A DNA stretch of 64,000 nucleotides. Source: Atrina japonica (taxonomy: Eukaryota > Mollusca > Bivalvia > Pterioida > Pinnidae). Location: assembly GCA_030159075.1 (NCBI GenBank), contig BROG01000393.1:558001-622000 (forward strand), given 5' to 3'. Within the stretch, counting starts at the first letter, position 1, and each line of letters opens with the position of its first letter. Both the position numbers and the translations under genes were made by a program. Below, piece after piece: positions 62,573 to 64,000 of this stretch. The notes beneath the pieces are model-generated. The model worked only from the letters and a program-made list of their open reading frames with translations, searched no databases and was not told the DNA's origin.

Positions 62573-63231
62573 TTGATTGACAGGAATGCAAAGTACACAG
62601 GAAAATCATTCAGTTATCGAACGTTAAGTACAACACATGTTCTAGCAATTGAATGAGATTATCAAAAATTAAAGATAATTCAATATTTATATGAAACATT
62701 TCATATTGATATATTAACTTTAGTTCACGGATACTCGCTACACATGATGCCACTTCAGAGTGAGATTATATATCTTTGTAGAAAGGTAATGGTCAGCGTA
62801 GTCGTATGAACATTTTATATACTGTGGTTGATAACATACCGATACGGTAGATAAAACGAATCCGTTGACATTAGATTTCCTTTAAATGAAAAACCTGTTT
62901 GTAAAGGAACCTAATGCTATTTCTAGGTATAATGTATGGAGAATTTGAAGGTTTAAATTTAGTTGATAAGAGAAAACATCGAAGTTTAAACCACAACCTT
63001 TTCTGATTCTAAAGTATGAAACGATCATTTATAGTATACGTTTGTTAATCTAAATCTTGGTCTTTTAGATCGATAGCCCTTAATCACACACGAAAACCGT
63101 GAATTCCAATGCAATGTGATAAACTTATCAGTTATATTTTGTTTTCCAAGTTTACATTTGAGACGCATGTGTAATTATAATATAATTATTTAATATGTAT
63201 TTTCTAGTTCCAAGTAAACCGCCAAGCAGAG
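21554..63231 (+). CDS. SUEL lectin / Arg-rich / kringle secreted protein gene (3' end outside)
   Basis: This gene model is assembled from exons with AG/GT borders, nearly all symmetric in phase 1. The order is signal peptide (21,554), DQGVESSH micro-exon (21,908), SUEL lectin domain (30,526), Arg-rich exon (31,167), fourteen-copy Arg exon array (31,466-42,922), Arg exon (44,204), kringle (47,180), Arg/Trp/Gly exons (47,902; 55,187; 56,633; 56,869; 57,726), kringle (59,090) and micro-exons (62,447; 63,208). The product would be secreted. SUEL domains bind rhamnose/galactose-type sugars, kringles bind proteins, and the linkers are highly basic. A function in immunity, mucus, adhesion or reproduction is possible but unproven. 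No terminal exon is seen. An alternative is two or more adjacent genes sharing exon types. Confidence 0.6.
21908..21931 (+). CDS. Exon 2: 24-nt micro-exon
   Basis: The acceptor TTGCTTTTAG and donor GTAAGTCA bound 24 nt. Read in phase 1 it gives D-Q-G-V-E-S-S-H and leaves one base. Joining to the SUEL exon gives Asp at the junction. Its length equals that of the micro-exon at 63,208. Confidence 0.65.
22255..23010. mobile_element. MITE-like element with CTTAAGT repeats
   Basis: The left end (GGGCCTTCATAAAGATTC with one base variation) and right end (GAATCTTTATGAATACCTGCCC) are inverted repeats. Both subterminal regions are crowded with CTTAAGT/ACTTAAG words. It lies in the intron between exon 2 and the SUEL exon and carries no transposase. 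Confidence 0.65.
23735..24117. repeat. 30-bp minisatellite, about 12 units
   Basis: The unit is ACTTAAGTAATTCTGAAGTT plus TTATGTTTAC. Its right edge reads AAGTTTTATGGCGCCAGG, matching the terminal repeat of the 154-bp MITE at 18,614, so the array is probably the expanded interior of a related element. Confidence 0.85.
24214..24400. repeat. (CA)n / (CATA)n / (CGTA)n microsatellite
   Basis: A CA tract passes into CATA repeats and ends in CGTA repeats. The Thr/His/Tyr-rich open frame here is an artefact of the repeat. Confidence 0.95.
24400..24730. repeat. Inverted pair of about 90 bp
   Basis: The segment around 24,408-24,510 (GGATCCGGATT, GCTTAGCGATTTCCGG, CTTGATCAAGAAATAAAATG type words) is repeated as a reverse complement at about 24,630-24,725. 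The two arms could form a hairpin about 300 bp across. This may be a small foldback element. Confidence 0.6.
24731..25150. other. No feature recognised
   Basis: AT-rich intron sequence of the large gene model with no recognisable exon, element or RNA. Confidence 0.4.
25160..26330 (+). repeat. 127-bp tandem repeat array
   Basis: Four closely similar units with a period of about 127 bp lie at 25,555-26,060. They start at CAAAGCATATCAAGATACT and contain TATAGGTTATAACGTGAAGT. More diverged units flank them on both sides, with GTCCGGTCATATC and AAGCATGCCGATTTTAAAAG. The two short open frames with near-identical peptides are a consequence of the repeat. Confidence 0.85.
26560..26742 (+). pseudogene. 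LINE reverse transcriptase scrap
   Basis: The stretch ending at 26,740 translates to HENQKSFLSGRYV, the counterpart of HENQKGFIAGRYI in the 5.4-kb LINE. A minus-strand SINE begins at 26,743 and interrupts it. The rest is too damaged to frame. Confidence 0.55.
26743..26985 (-). mobile_element. tRNA-derived SINE, minus strand
   Basis: The reverse complement matches the body and (AACA)n tail of the SINE at 9,302-9,591. The tRNA-like head is degraded near 26,945-26,985 (ACCGACTGAGTCAAGCC still resembles the A-box region). Confidence 0.85.
26986..27120. repeat. TTTCTATATAGAAA palindrome cluster
   Basis: Several TTTTCTATATAG half or full palindromes alternate with CCCC/GGGG-containing spacers. 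The same pattern recurs at 28,140-28,250, 44,740-44,900, 48,050-48,180, 54,880 and 55,310-55,400. Confidence 0.65.
27121..27654. other. No feature recognised
   Basis: Very AT-rich intron sequence with no recognisable exon or element. Confidence 0.4.
27655..27815 (-). mobile_element. Penelope-like 3' fragment
   Basis: This 5'-truncated copy runs from the 3' terminus (CTCAGATACCAAAGTATAAA) to TCGACCGGTCACA. Confidence 0.85.
27816..28489. repeat. Repeat-derived sequence with CTATATAG palindromes
   Basis: TTTTCTATATAGAAA-type palindromes occur at about 28,145-28,200. A second stretch (28,300-28,490; ATACCAAAGTTATAATACCC, AATAGATTTTCTAAA) resembles 19,600-19,790. No exon was recognised. Confidence 0.45.
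28490..30195 (+). pseudogene. Second L1/Tx1-like LINE relic
   Basis: Broken frames carry FGKAFDSISWKFIL (near 28,515), SSYIFLLCVEMM and QYAEDTILLLDG at 28,680-28,830. The catalytic YADD is changed to YAED. SLVDQYAEFFGLKPNNSKTKC follows, and at 29,951-30,193 there is a C-terminal HWLQYRLINRILAT with CTFCKQEKETILHLYTGC. Its order matches the 5.4-kb LINE, but many stops, indels and the YAED change show it is long dead. It lies in the intron before the SUEL exon. Confidence 0.85.
30196..30445 (+). repeat. Second Penelope-like lineage, 3' UTR-like fragment
   Basis: GGTGAAAAGGTCAAGCTTAA and TGGCGATTTCAAGCGCTCA are shared with 18,500-18,560 and 57,960-57,995 and relate to the remnant at 20.2 kb. 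No reading frame is conserved. Confidence 0.4.
30526..30825 (+). CDS. SUEL lectin domain exon
   Basis: This exon encodes a complete SUEL/rhamnose-binding lectin domain in exactly 100 codons, phase 1 at both ends. The acceptor TTAAATGTTTCAG and donor GTAAGTATG are strong. The domain starts DAQNTEIIVCG and continues with ISCTGNEIIHIESAKYGWSD. It ends with the family signature DPCVGTYKYLNVRYTC and has eight cysteines, as usual. The YGR sugar-contact motif of many members reads YGW, so sugar preference may differ. The domain would lie right after the signal peptide. An in-frame TAA at 30,447 shows that the open frame upstream of 30,526 is not coding. Confidence 0.88.
31167..31223 (+). CDS. Arg-rich micro-exon, 57 nt
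   Basis: The acceptor TTGTATTTCTAG and donor GTAAGTCA flank 57 nt in phase 1. After the SUEL exon it reads L-N-R-V-K-R-S-L-R-S-K-R-S followed by six arginines. It is the founder-like neighbour of the 54-nt array exons and shares their CGACGTC|GT end and upstream intron words. K-R and R-X-K-R-type dibasic sites could be cut by proprotein convertases. Confidence 0.7.
31466..31519 (+). CDS. Array Arg exon 1
   Basis: 54 nt, phase 1 to phase 1, acceptor GTATTATTGTAG, donor GTAAGTAAA. It encodes K-S-M-R-F-R-R-R-V-R-R-R-R-I-R-R-R after a junction Arg. Twelve of 18 residues are Arg, written with both CGN and AGA/AGG codons, so it is not a simple-sequence repeat. Confidence 0.7.
31640..31935 (-). mobile_element. 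Penelope-like 3' fragment in array unit 2
   Basis: This 5'-truncated 3' UTR copy lies between TGATCTG/TTTAAAA and AAAACTAATACTGG. Short units show the site empty. Confidence 0.85.
32460..32514 (+). CDS. Array Arg exon 2, 55 nt, out of frame
   Basis: It has the same borders as exon 1, but an extra G (CGGGG for CGGG) makes it 55 nt. Inclusion would shift the frame. Either this copy is skipped or dead, or the G-run length is a consensus error. Confidence 0.55.
32634..32960 (-). mobile_element. Penelope-like 3' fragment in array unit 3
   Basis: This is the same fragment with a roughly 40-bp insertion (ATAATACCAAAGTTATATTG) near 32,730-32,765, a feature shared only with the copy at 33.7 kb. Confidence 0.85.
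33469..33522 (+). CDS. Array Arg exon 3
   Basis: 54 nt, phase 1-1, donor GTAAGTAAA. It encodes K-I-M-R-F-R-R-R-V-R-R-R-R-I-R-R-R after the junction Arg. Confidence 0.68.
33642..33968 (-). mobile_element. Penelope-like 3' fragment in array unit 4
   Basis: This is the same family fragment, carrying the 40-bp insertion also seen in unit 3, so units 3 and 4 are sisters. Confidence 0.85.
34496..34549 (+). CDS. Array Arg exon 4
   Basis: 54 nt, phase 1-1. The donor changes to GTGAGTAAA, as in all following copies. It encodes K-N-M-R-F-R-R-R-V-R-R-R-R-I-R-R-R. Confidence 0.68.
34666..34965 (-). mobile_element. Penelope-like 3' fragment in array unit 5
   Basis: The fragment has no 40-bp insertion; it begins at TTTCAGATACCAAAG and ends near CAAACAAAACTATT. 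Confidence 0.85.
35492..35545 (+). CDS. Array Arg exon 5 (long-unit type)
   Basis: 54 nt, phase 1-1, donor GTGAGTAAA. It encodes K-S-M-T-F-R-R-R-I-R-R-R-R-I-R-R-R. The Thr and first Ile mark the long-unit exon type of the dimeric repeat. Confidence 0.68.
36179..36233 (+). CDS. Array Arg exon 6, 55 nt, out of frame
   Basis: Short-unit type, with one extra A in the GTAAAAAACATG run, giving 55 nt and an in-frame TAG shortly after. Its near-identical sister at 37,859 has the normal length, so an A-run consensus error is plausible. Confidence 0.55.
36347..36648 (-). mobile_element. Penelope-like 3' fragment in array unit 7
   Basis: Nearly identical to the fragment at 38,027-38,329, reflecting the 1.68-kb higher-order repeat. 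Confidence 0.85.
37173..37226 (+). CDS. Array Arg exon 7 (long-unit type)
   Basis: 54 nt, phase 1-1. It encodes K-S-M-T-F-R-R-R-I-R-R-R-R-I-R-R-R, identical to exon 5. Confidence 0.68.
37859..37912 (+). CDS. Array Arg exon 8 (short-unit type)
   Basis: 54 nt, phase 1-1. It encodes K-N-M-R-F-R-R-R-F-R-R-R-R-I-R-R-R; Phe at the ninth coded position after Lys marks the short-unit type. Confidence 0.68.
38027..38329 (-). mobile_element. Penelope-like 3' fragment in array unit 9
   Basis: A copy of the same truncated 3' UTR at the same site in the unit. Confidence 0.85.
38851..38905 (+). CDS. Array Arg exon 9, 55 nt, out of frame
   Basis: Long-unit type with one extra A (GAAGAAATACG for GAAGAATACG). 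Inclusion would break the frame; its sisters at 35,492 and 37,173 are normal. Confidence 0.55.
39541..39594 (+). CDS. Array Arg exon 10 (short-unit type)
   Basis: 54 nt, phase 1-1, same peptide as exon 8. Confidence 0.68.
39710..40012 (-). mobile_element. Penelope-like 3' fragment in array unit 11
   Basis: The same site and truncation as the other long units. Small differences (CATGGAGGAATAAGC) link it to the fragment of unit 2. Confidence 0.85.
40533..40586 (+). CDS. Array Arg exon 11
   Basis: 54 nt, phase 1-1. It encodes K-S-M-R-F-R-R-R-V-R-R-R-R-I-R-R-R, like exon 1 rather than the neighbouring long-unit type, which suggests conversion between units. Confidence 0.68.
41231..41284 (+). 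CDS. Array Arg exon 12
   Basis: 54 nt, phase 1-1. It encodes K-N-M-K-F-R-R-R-V-R-R-R-R-I-R-R-L. The last full codon is CTT, so GACGTC|GT at the donor becomes GACTTC|GT. Confidence 0.65.
41390..42070. repeat. Scrambled array segment
   Basis: Here the unit is broken by many small indels. Near 41,560-41,670 it blends words from two different parts of the unit (intron and Penelope-like 3' UTR). This looks like a consensus built from non-equivalent repeat copies, though a real rearrangement is possible. Confidence 0.6.
42175..42228 (+). CDS. Array Arg exon 13
   Basis: 54 nt, phase 1-1, same peptide as exon 11. The exon is intact although the intron before it is scrambled. Confidence 0.65.
42869..42922 (+). 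CDS. Array Arg exon 14
   Basis: 54 nt, phase 1-1, same peptide as exon 12, including the final Leu. It is the last copy; unit homology ends at about 43,320. Confidence 0.65.
43321..44150. other. Intron sequence, no feature recognised
   Basis: AT-rich sequence after the array. Short open frames on either strand show no domain or splice-supported exon. Confidence 0.4.
44204..44257 (+). CDS. Diverged Arg/Trp/Gly micro-exon
   Basis: 54 nt between acceptor TTGTGATTCTTGAAG and donor GTAATTCA, phase 1-1. It reads K-G-K-T-S-F-S-W-F-G-R-G-I-I-F-I-R after the junction residue. The 100 bp upstream resembles the conserved intron of the array units, which links it to the same exon family. The donor is weaker than in the array. 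Confidence 0.5.
44740..44905. repeat. TTTCTATATAGAAA palindrome cluster
   Basis: Four to five TTTTCTATATAG(AAA) motifs occur within 165 bp, separated by G/C-rich words such as GTCCGGGG and TCTGGCGG. Confidence 0.7.
44969..45024 (-). pseudogene. Inverted relic Arg micro-exon
   Basis: On the minus strand this reads as an exon of the 55-57 kb type (GATAAAGACAAAAGGC start, AACGACGTC end), preceded by CTTTGTATTTCTTGAG. The donor GT is lost (GAAGTTAAAT). Flanking intron words are inverted too, so a whole unit was turned around. Confidence 0.6.
45303..45425 (+). repeat. Tandem duplication, about 62 bp
   Basis: Two identical copies of CGTGTCGCAAAACTTGCTAT through ATCCGAATGATAGATT occur side by side. 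Single diverged copies lie at about 48,345, 54,555 and 55,760. Confidence 0.9.
45430..46088 (+). repeat. Diverged intron repeat block
   Basis: The block is shared with 48,400-48,760, 54,600-54,905, 55,800-56,470 and partly 57,040-57,420. Common words include TCACCAATGGAATAATC, GATATCATCCACCACAGA and AGTGTGACGTTAGGC. These are remnants of older duplications of the intron around the Arg exons. Confidence 0.7.
46223..46435 (-). mobile_element. tRNA-derived SINE, 5'-truncated
   Basis: The (TGTT)n end and body match the reverse complement of the SINE at 9,302. It is cut by the adjoining Penelope-like fragment after CTCATCTGAAAGA. Confidence 0.88.
46436..46805 (-). mobile_element. Penelope-like 3' fragment
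   Basis: The fragment covers the 3' UTR and the end of the coding region, stopping at CAATAATTTGTCAGTGA. The equivalent position in the third module (about 63,735) is empty. Confidence 0.9.
47180..47398 (+). CDS. Kringle domain exon 1
   Basis: 219 nt (73 codons), phase 1-1, acceptor AAAATATTTCAG, donor GTAAGTAAAA. It begins E-C-F-N-D-L-K-G and has the six kringle cysteines. The core reads NYCRNPDNSKRPWCYTTDP, followed by RWQYCDIHKC. Kringles are disulfide-bonded protein-binding modules of secreted proteins; at 73 residues this one is slightly short of the common 78-82. It differs from kringle 2 at three residues. It sits between Arg-rich micro-exons in the same phase. Confidence 0.88.
47560..47740 (+). 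pseudogene. Relic Arg micro-exon
   Basis: The segment at about 47,684-47,726 resembles the exon at 56,633 (AGAACAAGACAAGAGCGG, GTCGTAATT donor side). The acceptor region is altered to ATACACGAAG and the frame holds TGA. It is a dead paralogue, better preserved at 57,503. Confidence 0.55.
47902..47952 (+). CDS. Arg/Trp/Gly micro-exon, 51 nt
   Basis: 51 nt, acceptor TGTATCTTGTAG, donor GTAAGTAAA, phase 1-1. It encodes K-G-R-G-F-W-A-W-G-R-K-R-K-R-P-R after the junction residue. It lies 503 bp after kringle 1. A close paralogue is at 57,726. Confidence 0.65.
48050..48180. repeat. TTTCTATATAGAAA palindrome cluster
   Basis: Four copies of the CTATATAGAAA-type motif occur with short spacers. Another lies at about 48,650. 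Confidence 0.65.
48795..53282 (-). pseudogene. Intronless PIN/FEN-like nuclease with CXC domain, frameshifted
   Basis: The pieces are 53,097-53,282 (start MSETSLQQDTICILC), 52,499-53,206, 52,321-52,587, 51,318-52,424, 51,074-51,361 and 48,795-51,101 (768 codons). Overlapping frames show at least six breaks, near 53,180, 52,550, 52,390, 51,335, 51,150 and 51,055. The intact protein would be about 1,450 residues. N-terminal Cys/His pairs (CILC, CIFCG, HQQC) suggest zinc binding. In the 768-codon piece the acidic PIN/FEN-like signatures are VLDGG (382), VVFDGY (420), GDADRLI (491), VADDTDILVLL (513) and GCDTTSR (574). A Cys-rich TSO1/tesmin-like CXC motif occupies 718-750. It is probably a multicopy or mobile-element-borne gene; the activity is inferred. 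Confidence 0.75.
53283..54338. other. No gene recognised; right flank of inserted block
   Basis: About 1 kb upstream of the antisense gene. It would contain that gene's promoter if it is functional. No clear TATA box, repeat or exon was identified. Confidence 0.4.
54339..54905 (+). repeat. Diverged intron repeat block
   Basis: Matches 55,550-56,110 closely (TATATTCAATGTCAGTACTA, GAATGAGCTGGAATGTATT) and ends with a CTATATA motif and TTTCTGG. Confidence 0.75.
54906..55140 (+). pseudogene. Partial relic Arg micro-exon
   Basis: The segment at about 54,995-55,030 (AAGGCAAAACGTCTTTGATT) resembles the start of the 56,633 exon. The 3' half and the donor are missing, replaced by intron sequence normally found further downstream. 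Confidence 0.5.
55187..55240 (+). CDS. Arg/Trp micro-exon, 54 nt
   Basis: Acceptor TGTATATCTTGTAG, donor GTAAGTAAAT, phase 1-1. It encodes K-G-R-R-V-W-R-F-G-R-K-R-R-R-R-Q-R after the junction residue. It is intermediate between the array exons and the 47,902 type. Confidence 0.65.
55310..55400. repeat. CTATATAGAAA-type motifs
   Basis: A shortened version of the cluster at 48,050-48,180, with two or three motifs left. Confidence 0.55.
56633..56686 (+). CDS. Arg-rich micro-exon, 54 nt
   Basis: Acceptor TGTATATTTATAG, donor GTAATTAAAT (weak), phase 1-1. It reads D-G-K-R-S-L-I-F-G-E-R-T-R-Q-E-R-R after the junction residue and ends CGACGTC|GT, as in the array. It is less basic than the others, with two Glu. 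Confidence 0.5.
56869..56922 (+). CDS. Arg/Lys micro-exon, 54 nt
   Basis: Acceptor GTATTTATTGTAG, donor GTAAGTAAAT, phase 1-1. It encodes R-S-K-K-L-S-R-W-G-K-K-R-R-K-G-R-R after the junction residue. It lies only 182 bp after the previous exon. Confidence 0.65.
57503..57544 (+). CDS. Doubtful short Arg exon, 42 nt
   Basis: A paralogue of the 47.69-kb relic but with an open frame. If the AG of ACACGAAG serves as acceptor, 42 nt remain in phase 1 before GTAATTAAG. Neither site is strong, so it may be non-functional. Confidence 0.3.
57726..57776 (+). CDS. Arg/Trp/Gly micro-exon, 51 nt
   Basis: Acceptor GTGTATCTTGTAG, donor GTAAGTAAAA, phase 1-1. It encodes K-G-R-G-F-L-A-W-F-R-K-R-K-R-P-R after the junction residue. 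It is the paralogue of the exon at 47,902. Confidence 0.65.
58146..58344 (-). mobile_element. tRNA-derived SINE, 5'-truncated
   Basis: The duplicate of the SINE at 46,223. Confidence 0.88.
58345..58727 (-). mobile_element. Penelope-like 3' fragment
   Basis: The duplicate of the fragment at 46,436, with the same truncation point. Confidence 0.88.
59090..59308 (+). CDS. Kringle domain exon 2
   Basis: 219 nt, phase 1-1, with the same acceptor and donor as kringle 1 and all six cysteines kept. Relative to kringle 1 it has three Lys replacements (to Arg, Asn and Met) within HKHKFNKLPKNYC and one synonymous change (CTG to TTG). This is consistent with a recent duplicate. Confidence 0.88.
59437..61786 (-). 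mobile_element. Penelope-like element copy 3, nearly complete
   Basis: The element extends from its 3' terminus (CTCAGATACCAAAGCATAA, plus-strand left edge) to about 61,786, where similarity to copy 1 stops. It is the best copy in the window and explains the many truncated 3' fragments. It lies in the intron after kringle 2, in antisense orientation. Confidence 0.85.
59664..61745 (-). pseudogene. Penelope-like reverse transcriptase copy 3
   Basis: The central frame at 59,917-61,407 is 496 codons. Landmarks are VPADKASNNIV (140), YWIPKLHK (211), the motif-A region YDFSTLYTTIP (295), GIPMGTNCAPLLADLF (383) and catalytic YIDDV (428). The N-terminal part (61,407-61,745) is in another frame after a T-run change near 61,512, and holds one TAA where copy 1 has a sense codon. 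The C-terminal part (59,664-59,873) follows a small deletion near 59,925. No GIY-YIG domain is visible. The palm is intact but the ORF as written is not. Confidence 0.8.
61857..61888. repeat. (TG)n microsatellite
   Basis: About 15 TG units. Confidence 0.95.
61889..62440. other. Intron sequence, no feature recognised
   Basis: A short scrap near 61,995-62,100 (GGGGCGGATGTGACCGATCGA) recalls the Penelope-like 3' UTR but is too diverged to delimit. Confidence 0.35.
62447..62458 (+). CDS. 12-nt micro-exon candidate
   Basis: A strong acceptor, TTATCCTTCTCTTCCAG, is followed 12 nt later by GTGCGTATT. In phase 1 it adds three full codons, Q-R-R, plus split codons. The acceptor is convincing; the donor is only fair. 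Confidence 0.4.
62503..62568. repeat. (GA)n microsatellite with repeat flank
   Basis: A GA tract is followed by the 220-bp repeat (to about 62,790) that also follows the GA tract at 3.7 kb. Confidence 0.95.
62791..63200. other. Intron sequence, no feature recognised
   Basis: AT-rich sequence without a recognisable repeat or exon. Confidence 0.4.
63208..63231 (+). CDS. 24-nt micro-exon, Pro/Ser/Lys
   Basis: Acceptor TATGTATTTTCTAG, donor GTATGTATT, phase 1-1. It reads P-S-K-P-P-S-R after the junction residue, a hinge-like linker. It equals exon 2 in length. Confidence 0.55.
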
Positions 63232-63551
63232 GTATGTATTACGTTCTACCTGTTATCAGCATTAAATAAAAGGGGCCTGACGTAACAAAACGAGTAATTA
63301 CTGACCTCACTCATCAGTTTTCATGAGAGTATGCTGAATTTATGCCGATCATTTGTGTATATTTATTGCATACAAGGATTACTTATCTGGAGACAGATGA
63401 GTATTGCATTAAACATCTTGTTATTCTGTCACTTGTGCATATGTCAACCTCCCAGCAGTTTCGCAAAATCGCAAAACCACGTTTCTCTCTGTTTCCATAA
63501 AAAGGACCTGGAATGGGAAAATGATGAAATCGTCGATAAATAAAAGTGATT

Positions 63552-63735
63552 GTTTATTGTTGTTTAACAGCCCACTCAAGAATCTTTCACTCATATGGAG
63601 ACGTCACCAAATGTAGGTGAAGTAATTCAAATTTTGGCCTATTCATGGCACTTACGGCCATTGAGCACTGAGGGTTCTTTAGCGTGCCGACACCTACTGT
63701 GACACAGGACCTCAGTTTTTACTGTCTCACCTGAA
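63552..63735 (-). mobile_element. tRNA-derived SINE, 5'-truncated
   Basis: This matches the SINE bodies at 46.2 and 58.1 kb, but the following Penelope-like fragment is absent. Confidence 0.85.
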
Positions 63736-64000
63736 AAACAGAAATAGAAGTCAAGATATTTGTATATAATGTTTTTTTTTTTTCATAAATATATTCCCTT
63801 TTGGGAACTACAATGTTCGAAATACTAAACCGTGAAGCTTTGTGTGTTTAGTCAATATGTTGGCACCAGGATAACATTATCGTAGTAATATTTAACTCCA
63901 GCGTTCTCGTTCTAAACTGAGAACTAAATCATTTAAAAGAGTCCGTATACAGAAAATGTGAAATTATAATGAAAATGCAATGGCGCAGAATCTTTTTTTT
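63736..64000 (+). repeat. Kringle module, copy 3 (start only)
   Basis: This matches 46,805-47,075 and 58,727-58,990 (CATAAATATATTCC, TTTAGTCAACATGTTGGCAC with one change, AACTCCAGCGTTCTCG). In those copies the kringle exon begins about 320 bp after CATAAATATATTCC, so a third kringle exon is expected just past the window, near position 64,100. Confidence 0.7.

Overview
This is a window of animal nuclear DNA: AT-rich, intron-bearing and crowded with retroelements. The best guess is a bivalve mollusc. That rests on a tRNA-derived SINE with an (AACA)n tail, Penelope-like and L1/Tx1-like reverse transcriptases, and a secreted SUEL-type (rhamnose-binding) lectin/kringle gene. The phylum is inferred; no species-specific marker was recognised.

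Layout. 1-21 kb is mostly transposable-element debris: a broken Penelope-like copy on the minus strand (1-1.93 kb), a 4.35-kb L1/Tx1-like LINE with a clean target-site duplication (5.38-9.73 kb) carrying a nested SINE, a second Penelope-like copy on the plus strand (11.3-13.2 kb), an inverted-repeat element rich in ATGTCGACAT motifs, a Tc1-type transposase relic, MITE-like elements and micro- and minisatellites. 21.5-64 kb is occupied by what I read as one large plus-strand gene, here called the SUEL/Arg/kringle gene. It has a TATA box at 21,513, a signal-peptide exon at 21,554 and an 8-codon micro-exon at 21,908. A 100-codon SUEL lectin exon follows at 30,526. Next is a long run of arginine-rich micro-exons (31.1-44.3 kb), then a kringle exon (47,180), further Arg/Trp/Gly-rich micro-exons (47.9-57.8 kb), a second kringle exon (59,090) and micro-exons at 62,447 and 63,208. 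The sequence leading to a third kringle exon begins at 63.74 kb and the window ends before it. Every inferred internal exon, apart from three array copies that carry one extra base, is a multiple of 3 nt long, begins and ends in phase 1, and has AG/GT borders. This is the main argument that they belong to one reading frame.

The most unusual object is the tandem array at 31.29-43.32 kb. It holds fourteen copies of a 54-nt exon encoding 18 residues, 12 of them Arg (pattern R-K-x-M-x-F-R-R-R-x-R-R-R-R-I-R-R-R). Each copy sits in about 690 bp of conserved intron, or about 994 bp where a Penelope-like 3' fragment is embedded. From about 34.5 kb the two unit types alternate, giving a higher-order repeat of about 1.68 kb. 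An older, more diverged set of related exons lies at 44-58 kb, including one inverted relic.

Other insertions in the gene are an antisense, intronless PIN/FEN-like nuclease plus CXC-domain gene with at least six frameshifts (48.8-53.3 kb) and a nearly complete minus-strand Penelope-like copy (59.4-61.8 kb). Many frame breaks in the window lie at or beside short homopolymer runs, so consensus sequencing error competes with true decay as the explanation. Expression, splicing and function of the micro-exon gene are inferred from sequence alone.
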